From NCBI GenBank assembly GCA_009731375.1, contig BJOX01000366.1, positions 52,006 to 82,637 on the forward strand: 30,632 bases of DNA, written 5' to 3'. The translations under genes and the position numbers were made by a program. Numbering within the stretch: the stretch's first letter is position 1; every line of letters begins with the position of its first letter. The notes beneath the pieces were generated by a model. That model was given only the letters and a program-made list of their open reading frames with translations. It was not told the origin of the DNA and made no database searches. Positions 1 to 8,490 of the stretch are shown one piece after another. This stretch comes from Paulinella micropora (taxonomy: Eukaryota; Cercozoa; Imbricatea; Euglyphida).

Positions 1-70
1 CGGCGCTCGTGGGGCCTTGCTTGTACCAAACAGCAAACCCTTCTGCTAGCTGCACCGACACTGCCCCGTC

Positions 71-2059
71 CTATGGTTCCTGCGTAAAGCAGCTGCTGGG
101 CCAGACCGCGTACCAGGGAGAGCGGCTTCTCTTGTCGCCCCAGTACCCCGCTTCCGTGATAATCTTGCGGTAATTCTCTTGGCATTGGCCGCTCGTTAGG
201 GGCACGGGCAGCAGGGGCGGCGGCACCACCGCCTGCAAAAGCGCGCAAGCCCGCGCCACACCGTCACGAACGTCCTGCCCGACCGGCAGCAGGTCGACGA
301 CGCTGCCGCAGTTCCGGGCGCCGCCACATTCCCGGCACGACCGGTGGCTGTCCAGCAGGCAGCACATCGGGGCCCCGACGCTCATGAGCTCGTCGGAGCC
401 CGGGTAACCCCCGGCCCGCACCGCAAACTGTCCGGAGGAGTCGTCTTGCGGGCAGAACAAGAACGACACGTCCCGGTAGCCCCGCGCGCTCTGCGTGTTG
501 TACGGGCTCTGGCGCGTGTGCACGGGCAACGCCAAATGCACGTCCGCCCAGTGCGGCCGGTACAAGAAGTGTTCTCTCAGCAGGGGCTGCACGCCGCCGC
601 CGGCCAGCAGGTTTTGGTTCGCCAGCGTAATCACCGTGCAGTCTACGGGGAGCAACGGCAGGCTCTGGCGGCCGGCCGGCAGCAGCCGCCTGGCCTGCTC
701 GACCGTGTGGCCCGGCGGCTGTTGCGCCCTTCGCGCCCGGAGCCAGGCCGACGGTACCAGCAGGCAGAACACGTGGCACTGGACCCTGGCGTCGTCCCGG
801 GGCAGGGCCGTTTCGTTCGAGATCTGGGCCCCCCGCCTGGCCGCCTCGAACTCGCGCGCTTCTGCCACGGGCACCTCCTGCCGAGCAACAGAGTCGCCGG
901 CGCCCACACCGAAGGCTACGCTGCCTACTACCAGCGTTGTTCGGTAGAACTTGTGCGCGCACGTCACTACCAGCGCTAGCAGCGGCGGCAGCGCGTCGAT
1001 ATAGTCAAAGACTGACTCGCACCAGCACAGGAAACTCTCGGACTGGAGGTAGCAGCTCAGCGACAGGCTCTCACAGTCGTCGGCGCGCTGGGCCGCCAGC
1101 TCGCCCGGCAGGTCCAGCGTGTGCAGCACCTGGTCCCGCAAACGGAAGTCGTGCTTGCCGCGCGCTCCCCCCCGCCCGCACACGTCCAGCCTGTCCTCCA
1201 GGTACCACTGCGCCCGGCTGAAGAAGCCCAGCATTTCTGCCAGAACCTCGCCGCCCAGCGCCAGCAGCCTTTGCAACGGCTTGCTCGACCTGGCTTGGCG
1301 GGCCTCGCTTAGCCACTCCTGTGCACTTTTTCCTTCCATGTCCCCGTGTTGCCACACCAGCCTTTCTGTCAGACCTAGGCGCCGCAGGGCCCAGGCGCAG
1401 TGGTACGCCCAGTGGCACAGCGCCGGATGTGTAACGGCGGCCAGCCACTTTTCGTCTACGGTCGTAGCCCGGGTGCAAGCGTCCGCGGCCTGCTGCAGTT
1501 CTTTAGGCGTGGGCCCCTTGTACGCGGCCCTCACCTGCCTCTGCAGCAGCCGCATTTCCACTGCCCCCGGCATCCTGCAGCCGCCGAACAAGCTCTCGCG
1601 AAAGTAGTCCAGGTGCCTAATCCTGCCGGTGGTCTGGGCAAAGGGTATGTTCGAGTCCATGACACACCCATTAAATTCGGTCGACAACTGTTCTAGCAAC
1701 GTCTTAAGCTCGGTCCTGGTTCGCGTTGCCGACTCCTGCTGTCTGTCGTCTGCGGCCCACTCGAGCTTCTCGATACTGAACGCCCCGGCCCCGGACCCCT
1801 TCTTATCCGCCCACACCAGCGTTCGGTCTATGCACGTGATGCCCTGGTGCCCGGGGGTTGACAGCGGCACCAGGCCGAAAAGGCTGACCGCCACGGGGCG
1901 CCCGGGGTCTGCTGTTGCTTGTATTTCCCATTTGTTGGCTTTAGTGTCGAGAACTTCTAGCAAGTCGGCCTGGTTGGCCTGCCTGAGCTGGCACCAGAGC
2001 TTGTCGTAACACCCGGGCCGCCCCGTCTTGAGCGCGAGAACAAAACTTAGTTCGCTCAT
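71..2059 (-). CDS. Intact 662-residue protein of unknown function
   Basis: A single uninterrupted GC-rich frame runs on the minus strand from an ATG at 2059 to a stop at 71. I do not recognise the family. Visible features are a Cys/His cluster near the C-terminus (CRECGGARNC preceded by CCLLDSH), which could bind zinc. A second Cys-rich hydrophobic stretch lies mid-protein (SCYLQSESFLCWCESVFDYI). There is no signal peptide and no intron. It is divergent from the glycoprotein-like gene at 2698. Its composition matches the GC-rich flank and is unlike the AT-rich element. It could be a host gene or part of another large DNA virus insertion; nothing in the sequence decides this. An open frame of this length without breaks makes the gene call itself fairly safe. 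Confidence 0.7.
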   Translation of the reverse strand: MSELSFVLALKTGRPGCYDKLWCQLRQANQADLLEVLDTKANKWEIQATADPGRPVAVSLFGLVPLSTPGHQGITCIDRTLVWADKKGSGAGAFSIEKLEWAADDRQQESATRTRTELKTLLEQLSTEFNGCVMDSNIPFAQTTGRIRHLDYFRESLFGGCRMPGAVEMRLLQRQVRAAYKGPTPKELQQAADACTRATTVDEKWLAAVTHPALCHWAYHCAWALRRLGLTERLVWQHGDMEGKSAQEWLSEARQARSSKPLQRLLALGGEVLAEMLGFFSRAQWYLEDRLDVCGRGGARGKHDFRLRDQVLHTLDLPGELAAQRADDCESLSLSCYLQSESFLCWCESVFDYIDALPPLLALVVTCAHKFYRTTLVVGSVAFGVGAGDSVARQEVPVAEAREFEAARRGAQISNETALPRDDARVQCHVFCLLVPSAWLRARRAQQPPGHTVEQARRLLPAGRQSLPLLPVDCTVITLANQNLLAGGGVQPLLREHFLYRPHWADVHLALPVHTRQSPYNTQSARGYRDVSFLFCPQDDSSGQFAVRAGGYPGSDELMSVGAPMCCLLDSHRSCRECGGARNCGSVVDLLPVGQDVRDGVARACALLQAVVPPPLLPVPLTSGQCQENYRKIITEAGYWGDKRSRSPWYAVWPSSCFTQEP

Positions 2060-2439
2060 TTCCGGTCTGTCTTGGGTGCCTGTTTGTCTTTTTTTTTTAT
2101 AATAAGGAAGGACTGAGGATGAACCCGTTTGCGGCCAGGTATGTCCAACCTAGCACCCCGCGGTGCGAGTGTGTGTGAGCAAAGAGAGAGAGAGAGAGGG
2201 GGGGGGAGGGGAGACAAACCAGGTAGGGCGGGGGTGAAAGATGGGGAAAGAGAGAAATTTGGGGGTGACGGCAAAAAACACAGACAGTCGCACGGGGAGA
2301 TCTTGCCCCGAAAAGAATATTGGCGTGCCGCAAAATTCAGGCAAGATTATCGGCGCCTGTGCCGCGAAATTCACCGTATCTCGAGAAAGAAAATTTGCTC
2401 AGGACAGGGGGGGGGGCCGCCAGTGCAGACATGTTCTAC

Positions 2440-2478
<39 letters not shown>

Positions 2479-2697
2479 ATGGGNNNNNNNNNNAAAAAGT
2501 CAGGACCACGCTCGGTCGCACATTTTCCCCCTCTCTGGCCCCCCCCTGCTTCTTTTCCTGGGGGGCACCCATGTTTCCTTTTGCTTCTAGCTTTGGCGGC
2601 CGTGCGCCAGAGAAAGAATAACAAAAAGAGAGAGAGAGAGCCAAGGGGAATTCAAGTTAGTTTCTTTCCACTCTTTTCCATCCCTCTCTGTATTGAC
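2060..2697. other. Divergent intergenic region with low-complexity tracts and a gap
   Basis: No gene is supported here. It holds a (GA)n tract with a following G-run near 2183-2210, a long poly-C run (about 2441-2476), a 10-base N placeholder at 2484-2493 and another GA tract near 2630-2640. The poly-C run at the gap edge suggests the contig ended in a homopolymer. The promoters of the two divergent flank genes presumably lie here, but no clear core element stands out. Confidence 0.6.
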
Positions 2698-3510
2698 ATG
2701 CTGCCGCTGCTGCTGCTGCTAAACGCTGCGGTTGCGTTCGGTGCGGTCTGGGGCGATTCCACTGCCTTTGCGAGGGTTCGCTCGGTAATTCCCCTGGGGT
2801 CAGGGTCCCAAGTCCGCGCCGTCGTTGAATCGCGTGGTTGCGTCGACTCGATCTGTAGATCTTTAGTCACGTTCACCGACAATGGACAAGAGTTTCAAGT
2901 GCCCCTAGCAGTTTCCGCGCCCTTTGTCGAGTACAACGAATTAGATCTCATAGGCTTCGCTCCGTCGTGGACGCGGACCGTCACGGCGAGCGTGTCACTC
3001 ACGGACGACGTGGACGGGGGGATGCTGGCGCGCACCGTCAAGGACTTCTTGAATCAGACGTGGGACCCCCTGTCGAACAAAACCAATTCGAGCAATGACA
3101 AGTCGCTGCAGGACCCCGGCACGCCGCCGGCGCCGCACGAAACCAACCCCAACGGCACCACCGATCTCTTCGGGAAAGCGCTGAACATACTGAACCAGCA
3201 GGACACCAACGGCACGCATCGCCGCCGTGCGCTGCTACAGGCAATCTCGAGCAATCTGACGCTTAACGAGATCCAAACCGTGTGCACCGAATTCTCGAAC
3301 GCGTGGAAAGAGCTCAAGCAGCTGAGCCTGGACGCGGTCAAGACCATCGACCTGACCAAGGCGGCCGGCGAAAGCGCGGAGACCGACGCCGCCACGGTGC
3401 TCGCCGACTGCCTGGCCAGCTCGCTCACGGCCGTGTCTTCCAAGTGCCTGGACCTCAAGACCTGCGCCGAGAACGAGGTGCAGAACATCAAGTATGAACT
3501 TGACCTGAAA
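2698..3510 (+). CDS. Partial secreted or membrane glycoprotein-like protein
   Basis: The frame starts with an ATG at 2698 and is open for 271 codons into the gap at 3511. The N-terminus is a classical signal peptide (Met followed by a Leu-rich stretch, then AAVAFGAVWG). Several N-glycosylation sequons follow (NQT, NKT, NSS, two NGT, NLT). A tri-arginine site (THRRRALL) around residue 180 could be a proprotein cleavage site, though P4 is His, so it is not a canonical furin motif. The C-terminal part is helical with heptad-like spacing and several Cys. This looks like an ectodomain of a viral-type or protist surface glycoprotein; no family is recognised. It has no stop before the gap, and the contig beyond the gap carries a similar open frame in the opposite orientation (see findings). 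Confidence 0.55.
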
Positions 3511-3564
3511 NNNNNNNNNNNNNNNNNNNNNNNNNNNNNNNNNNNNNNNNNNNNNNNNNNNNNN

Positions 3565-4085
3565 AGAGGCTACCTCTTCCACTAGTAACGTTCCGATTGC
3601 TCTTGAACTCATCAAGCAGTGCCACACGAATAAAAGCCGACATAAACTGTTCCACGTCGCCTTTTGAAATTCCCTTTGGTAGATTATCAGTGTTGTCATC
3701 TACGATGTCGATTGTGAACGAGAGTTCGTTACTTTGTAGCGTGAAGAGCTTGCTTGATGACGAGAGCGGGCACAGCCACGTAACGCCATTGTAACCTTTA
3801 TGAACATTGACGTTATTAAAACCTTTGTTTTGCAGGTAAAACAGTGCCTGCATGCAGGGCCCCCTGCAACAGAATTTCTTGTACGGTTTCTGTCGTAATT
3901 GGAACATGCTCAGAAACCACCACCTGGCACAACGCTCGAAGGCCTCCTTGCCCTTTGGTTCTTGGAGCATATCAGTGACAAAGCCGTGCAAGCCCTTCAT
4001 CAGGTCCTTGTTGAGCTTACCAACGCTGTTGGCGAGCAGGCTCAGCGCGTTAGATAGCCTGAGAGTTTGGTGTATCGCTTCGTCG
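3565..4085 (-). CDS. Partial coding fragment, likely glycoprotein continuation on a misoriented contig
   Basis: The whole 521-bp contig between two N gaps is one open minus-strand frame of about 173 codons with neither start nor stop. It begins with an amphipathic, heptad-like segment (LSNALSLLANSVGKLNKDL). A Cys-containing aromatic-rich region follows (RWWFLSMFQ, FCCRGPC), and there is a sequon (NVT) near its end. Content and style fit the secreted glycoprotein-like gene at 2698. As placed, its 5' end would run into the satellite and its 3' end would face the other gene tail to tail. Function is unknown. Confidence 0.45.
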
Positions 4086-4095
4086 NNNNNNNNNN

Positions 4096-5072
4096 ATGAT
4101 GATGATGATGATGATTATGATTATAATTATGATTATGATTATGATTATGATTATGATTATGACTATGACTATGACTATGACCATGACCATGACCATGACC
4201 ATGACCATGACTATGACTATGACTATGACTATGACTATGACTATGACTATGACTATGATTATGACTATGACTATGACTATGACTATGACTATGACTATGA
4301 CTATGACTATGACTGTGACTGTGACTATGACTGTGACTGTGACTGTGACAGTGACAGTGACTATGACTATGACTATGACTATGACTATGACTATGACTTT
4401 ATGACTATATGACTATATGACTATATGACTATATGACCATGACCATGACTATGACTATGACTATGACTATGACTATGACTATGACTATGACTATGATTAT
4501 GACTATGACTATGACTATGACTATGACTATGACTATGACTATGACTATGACTATGACTATGACTGTGACTATGACTATGACTGTGACTCTGACTGTGACA
4601 GTGACAGTGACTATGACTATGACTATGACTATGACTATGACTTTATGACTATATGACTATATGACTATATGACTATATGACTATATGACTATATGACTAT
4701 ATGACTACATGACTACATGACTACATGACTACATGACTACATGACTACACGACTACATGACTACATGACTACATGACTACATGACTACATGACTTCATGA
4801 CTACACGACTACATGACTACATGACTACATGACTATATGACTATATGACTATATGACTATATGACTATATGACTATATGACTATATGACTATATGACTAT
4901 ATGACTTTATGACTTTATGACTTTATGACTTTATGACTTTATGACTATGTTTATGTTTATGTTTATGTTTATGTTTATGTTTATGTTTATGACTATGACT
5001 ATGACTATGACTATGACTATGACTATGACTATGACTATGACTATGACTATGACTATGACTATGACTATGACT
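4096..5072. repeat. ATGACT hexamer satellite with related 8-mer and 6-mer blocks (left flank)
   Basis: About 980 bp of tandem ATGACT and close variants (ATGATT, ATGACC, GTGACT, GTGACA). They alternate with blocks of an 8-mer (ATGACTAT, ATGACTAC, ATGACTTT; about 4395-4440 and 4637-4945) and a TTTATG block (about 4945-4990). A composite block of GTGACAG variants plus 8-mers occurs twice about 245-250 bp apart. The same hexamer resumes immediately after the element at 26436, so the element was inserted into this array. Long DY- or MT-repeat frames read from it are not genes. Confidence 0.9.
5067..5072. repeat. Possible 6-bp target site duplication, left copy
   Basis: ATGACT directly abuts the left inverted repeat and is matched by ATGACT at 26436-26441. 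The target is itself an ATGACT array, so the duplication cannot be proven. The array phase is nevertheless what a 6-bp duplication would leave. Confidence 0.4.
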
Positions 5073-5200
5073 AGTAGTATAATATCGTTTTTTTAAGGTC
5101 GTTTTTCGTGCCTCAAAACGACGCTTTTAAAAACGATTCGCCCTTCCTATTGATTTGGCGCACAATCAATACAAGAGCACAAAACACCCCAAAGAGCCCC
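5073..5200 (+). repeat. Left terminal inverted repeat (128 bp)
   Basis: It pairs base for base with 26308-26435 (coordinate sum 31508) without indels. The single mismatch is at 5173 (A here, G in the complement of the other copy). It starts AGTAGTATAATATCG and contains the TAGTATA motif that recurs at start codons inside the element. Confidence 0.97.
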
Positions 5201-5285
5201 CAATCTAGCACTGAGAGAAAAATAAAAGTCATCCAAAAAAACCCTTATTTTATTCATATATAAATAAACTTAAGAGTCCATTTTT

Positions 5286-5770
5286 TCACAAACTCTCAAG
5301 CGAGACCATCCAATTGATTAAACTTTCATCGCGATTAATTTTTTTCTGCAAAGCCGAAATAGAAGGGAAGACGAGAATTTCTTCCTCATCTCTTCCAACA
5401 GAGGCCAGAAAGAAATTTTTCTTTTTTGGGGCTAACATGCTTGGATCTCGTTCAATCCAAGCAAACGAAAACTTCCCATCTCTCTCAGCGGGTCTGCGAA
5501 GGAAAAATTTTCGCTCAGCATGAAGAGCAGTTATGTCTGCTCTTTCAAGCCGAGCGAAATCGCGCGGAACCCTCACTAAGCGGGGGTTTTTCATCTCGGC
5601 TGGCGCCTCGACTTCAACATCAACCCACGGCTTCCAAAAACCTACAATCAACATTTATCATAAGTATCTCAAATATTTGAGATTGTAGACTTACCCGCTT
5701 GGGCAGGAGCAGGAGCAGGATTGATGTTCATTTCTCCAACTCCTTCAACCAATTCGTCAGGCTCTCCCAT
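5286..5770 (-). CDS. Spliced small gene of unknown function (143 residues)
   Basis: Two exons on the minus strand: exon 1 from the ATG at 5770 to 5695 (25 codons plus one base) and exon 2 from 5641 to a stop at 5286. Without splicing the first exon runs into a TGA a few codons into the intron. With splicing the frame is restored (phase 1) and gives 143 residues. The N-terminus is acidic with a short Ala-Pro repeat (NPAPAPAQA), then FWKPWVDVEVEAP and a basic, aromatic-rich C-terminal half. No family is recognised. AATAAA occurs downstream on the minus strand near 5250, a plausible polyadenylation signal. It is the outermost left gene, next to the inverted repeat. Confidence 0.6.
5642..5694 (-). 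other. Probable 53-nt spliceosomal intron
   Basis: On the minus strand the interval begins GTAAGT and ends TTGATTGTAG, a strong GT-AG pair. It contains in-frame stops, and removing it joins two open frames in phase. Confidence 0.65.
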
Positions 5771-5819
5771 TGTCTATTACACACACCAAAGCATGCGTAA
5801 TAGAAATTTCTTTTGAATG

Positions 5820-5890
5820 AGAGTGGGGTTTGAACCCCTTGGTTTTTATAAAAACCAGTATTGTTGTTTCGAATAAAACCAACATTTGAC
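5820..5890. other. Cluster of palindromes and hairpins
   Basis: Three consecutive dyads lie between two genes. GGGGTTTGAACCCC is at 5825-5838. A perfect 18-bp palindrome TGGTTTTTATAAAAACCA is at 5840-5857. TGTTG...CAACA is at 5862-5884. A GAGAGTG near 5820 can pair with CACTCTC near 5932, enclosing all three. On the minus strand GGTTCAAACCC matches a Pol III B-box/T-arm core, but no canonical tRNA cloverleaf can be drawn. Confidence 0.5.
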
Positions 5891-5901
5891 GCAAAGTCTT
5901 T

Positions 5902-6436
5902 TTATTCCGAGTTGCTATCCGCACTCTCGGTTCTATAGACTCTGTGCATGTTTCTATTGTGTTCTCGTTTAATATTTCTATTAATGCTATCATTTACGTA
6001 TTCGTTAATACCATCACTGGAGTATTTGTTAAACGAAGAATTAAACGATAAATGTTCTTTTTCAATACCAACGAGAATTTTATTCATGACAATAGCGGAA
6101 AGTTGGCCACGATTGTCATTTTTCCACTTATAGAAATTATCGCGTTCTTTGTTTATTTTTTTCCAATTTCTTTTGTCTCATTCTAAAAAGTTTATCCGCC
6201 TCTACTTCATTATTTTCAATACTTAATCGTTGCAACATCTCATTGATAGCCTCAACCTTAATTAGGTCGGGCTGTTTCTTTTCAACGAGACGCGCAATTT
6301 CTTTATCTGCTTTAGAAATTCTTTCTTCGCATATTATTTTATCTTTTTTGAGTCGCTCTTTTCCTACTTTTCGTATTTCAAAATCCTCAATCCAATAATC
6401 TTTAGTTTTATTTTCTCGCGGAATTAAGGCTTCCAT
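5902..6436 (-). CDS. Charged helical protein of unknown function, one frame break
   Basis: The minus-strand frame starts at an ATG at 6436 and breaks at a 7-base A run (plus-strand T run 6156-6162). Reading the run as 6 bases lets the frame continue to a stop at 5902, giving about 177 residues. The first half is a Lys/Glu-rich coiled coil (KERLKKDKIICEERISKADK). The second half contains YKWKNDNRGQLSAIVMNKIL and an Asn/Ser-rich tail. No family is recognised. It lies between the spliced gene and the hairpin at 6484, in the minus-strand series shared with the integrase. The break looks like a homopolymer error, but a true mutation cannot be excluded. Confidence 0.55.
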
Positions 6437-6483
6437 TGAAAACCTGTCCAGTCAGGATTCTGATTTTCTGATTTTGGTCTGAA

Positions 6484-6513
6484 GTCAGTTAGTCAGGATT
6501 CTGACTGGCTGAC
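6484..6513. other. 13-bp stem hairpin with GATT loop
   Basis: GTCAGTTAGTCAG (6484-6496), loop GATT, then CTGACTGGCTGAC (6501-6513). Eleven Watson-Crick pairs and two adjacent U-G wobbles form when read as plus-strand RNA. A degenerate copy of the same motif (CAGTCAGGATTCTGAT) lies at about 6450. It sits upstream of the 6436 gene on the minus strand. Confidence 0.65.
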
Positions 6514-6574
6514 GCAAAGACATATTCCCGAAAATAGAATTTTCTAGAATTTTCTAAAAAAATATACTGGTGGT

Positions 6575-6885
6575 AATACTTCAAATACCATTTTTCCCAT
6601 GTCGCTAGTAGGCATATTAGGCGATGAGACTAATGGGTTCAACGTAGTCATTGAAATTTTAGGTTGCGGGTTCAAATCCGAAGGATGTATCATCCGCTTA
6701 ATTAAATGCCTTTTATTTTTTTTGCTCATATCAAATACTTCAAATACATTTTCCCCTGTATCACTGGTAGGCTTATTTAGTAGACGACACTAATGGGTTC
6801 GGCGTAGTCATTGAGATTTTAGGTTGCGGGTTCAATTCCGAAGGATGTTGTGTGTCGGCTAGATATATGCCTTTTATTTTTTTGC
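6575..6885 (+). repeat. Two tandem ~160-bp repeats with tRNA-like B-box cores
   Basis: Copy 1 (about 6575-6730) and copy 2 (about 6734-6885) share AATACTTCAAATAC, a GTAGGC..TATT block, CTAATGGGTTC, CGTAGTCATTGA, ATTTTAGGTTGCGGGTTCAA and TCCGAAGGATGT. Each has a B-box match (GGTTCAAATCC at 6669-6679; GGTTCAATTCC at 6829-6839). Each is followed by ATGCCTTTTATTTTTT, which would act as a Pol III terminator. No standard tRNA fold is evident. The repeats fill the space downstream of the integrase stop. Confidence 0.6.
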
Positions 6886-7900
6886 TTACAAATCTAATAT
6901 TACTTTTGCCTTTTTTTCTCGTTTTGAAGTCCTGATATTCTCTGGTTGAATGTCTTCTCTTTTTAATAATTCTTTTGTCTTTTTTTCCTTAATAACTTCT
7001 TTGGTCTGCTCCTTCATATCTTTTTCTTCATCAACAGGTTTAATAAAATCAGTTTTTAATAAATCACGTGGACTTACTAACTCATCGTTATTTAATATGA
7101 TTTTAAACCCCTTTCGCCCCTTGACTTTATAAATAATCTTGCTGAAAGTCTTACCGCCTTTGGAAAAAACATTTCTTTTGTTTTCCTTTCTTACGCTATC
7201 GCCAACATTAAATTCATCAATTAAATTATCACGTGTGATTTTCTGTTTATTTTTGTCTCTTCTAGCAAAGACATCCACAGGTTTGGCTTGAATCCCTCTA
7301 TGGACTTTATGATTATAAGCATCTACTAAGTCTTGAATATAACTTACCCAATCAAAATTACGATTGGTTTCAAATAAAAGGTCAAGCCATCTCCTAATAC
7401 TTCTTATAACTTTATCAACAACCGCAAGCGCTCTATGGTCGCCAACTTCAACGACATCGTGTTTAATTCCATTTTCAATAAAATAATCACGAGTAGCACC
7501 TTTATATTCTCCTCCGCTGTCAGTTGTAATTGACTTTGGTTTATAAGGTATAGATTTCAAAGCATAATATACTTCTTTTGCTGTTTTATTTTTTAATGGA
7601 ATGATTATTAAATATCTTGAATGACAATCAATCCAAACAAGCATCCAAGCATAACCCTTATTTCCTTTCTTGTCCTTTATCTTACTCATATCCGCTAAGT
7701 CAAGAAAGACTTGGTCTAATGGTTTATCAACCCATATCGTGTTCCATATTTTTGGATTCTTTTTCTGGTGGTGAATTTCAAGGGCTTCTTCTTCTTTTTG
7801 TTTTAACTACTTCTCCCGTCGGTGTGTCCTCAAGTTGGCTATTACGATTTTGATTATTAATAATTGTATGTTTATGGTCAAGATCTTTCTCCTCGCTCAT
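6886..7900 (-). CDS. rve-family (retrovirus/Polinton-type) integrase, one frame break
   Basis: This would be the DDE-type enzyme that inserts the linear element into chromosomal DNA. The minus-strand ATG at 7900 follows the upstream gene by 8 bp. After about 35 codons the frame shifts at an A-rich run (about 7795-7810) and continues to the stop at 6886. The catalytic core shows D1 in VFLDLADMSK, a following WIDCHSRYL strand, D2 in TTDSGGEY and the third acidic position in LAVVDKVIRSIRRW. That last residue is Asp where many family members have Glu. A basic, chromodomain-like or SH3-like C-terminal region follows (FNVGDSVRKENKR, IYKVKGRKGFKIIL), with a Lys/Glu-rich tail. Family identity is secure. 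Activity is uncertain because of the frame break near the N-terminus. Confidence 0.88.
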
Positions 7901-7908
7901 TTATATAT

Positions 7909-8427
7909 CTAAAATTTTAAAAAGCATTTTTCAACATCATTATTTTTTTCCTTCTTAGCACCTGAAGATTGATTATATACTTTCACGCTCACACTGCTTG
8001 ATTTTTTTCCTTTCCCCTTCTTCGGTTTTGGTGTTTCTTCTTCACTACTCTCGCTTTCACTTTCTTCACTTTCGTCAGGCTGGGGCTCTGGCTTCTTTTT
8101 CTTCGCTCTCTTAGTCTCCGCTTTCGCTCTCTTGATTTTCATCTTAGCCATCTTTTCAGCAATGATATCAGTGAAATCAACCTCATCCTCACTCTCACTC
8201 TTCTCCTCTGGGCTATCATTATCATGTTCAGTAATAATATCCTTAGCCAAGTTCTTTTCTTCAATTTGCTTTATTCTTTCCTCCATATCCTCATCTTCTT
8301 GCTTTACAGCATTTCGGTATTGTGCCAAAACATTTTTAGCATGCTCCATCTTTCGTTGTTTTGCTTTCGCTTTTATTCCTTCCACAGCATTACCCCAATT
8401 CTTACGACTTGCTTCGGGGGACGGCAT
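7909..8427 (-). CDS. Lys/Glu-rich low-complexity protein, unknown function
   Basis: A 172-residue frame with an ATG at 8427 ends 8 bp before the integrase start, suggesting cotranscription. The N-terminal half is a charged helix (KAKAKQRKMEHAKNVLAQY). The middle is acidic and Ser/Glu-rich (DESEESESESSEEE). A basic stretch precedes the C-terminus (KPKKGKGKKSSSVSVKV). Alternating acidic and basic blocks suggest a DNA- or chromatin-associated or virion core protein, but no family is recognised. TAGTATA lies just upstream of the start (complement at 8430-8436). Confidence 0.65.
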   Translation of the reverse strand: MPSPEASRKNWGNAVEGIKAKAKQRKMEHAKNVLAQYRNAVKQEDEDMEERIKQIEEKNLAKDIITEHDNDSPEEKSESEDEVDFTDIIAEKMAKMKIKRAKAETKRAKKKKPEPQPDESEESESESSEEETPKPKKGKGKKSSSVSVKVYNQSSGAKKEKNNDVEKCFLKF

Positions 8428-8490
8428 TCTATACTAAGATTAATATATTTTTAGTATTTACAAATTAATTATTTATTTACATAATATAAC
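8428..8490. promoter_or_regulatory. Divergent AT-rich promoter region between the 8427 gene and the fibre
   Basis: Only 63 bp separate two divergent starts. The stretch is almost pure A/T, has TAGTATA facing the minus gene (8430-8436) and TTTAGTATTTA facing the fibre. A similar TTTAGTATTTA precedes the polymerase gene near 25130. The promoter assignment is inferred from position. Confidence 0.45.

Noticed and set aside
344-1696. Several plus-strand frames of 90-210 codons opposite the 662-residue gene
   Set aside because: They are shadow frames typical of GC-rich coding DNA, Arg/Ala/Pro-rich and overlapping each other.
3852-4650. Long DYDYDY and MTMTMT open frames
   Set aside because: They are translations of the ATGACT satellite, with no start context or unique sequence.
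5820-5938. tRNA gene
   Set aside because: There is a B-box-like core and a 7-bp closing stem, but the T-arm would be too short and no D or anticodon arm fits.
6600-6700. tRNA-Ser-like gene
   Set aside because: D-arm and T-arm resemblance is partial; the T stem has mismatches in both copies and no acceptor stem closes.
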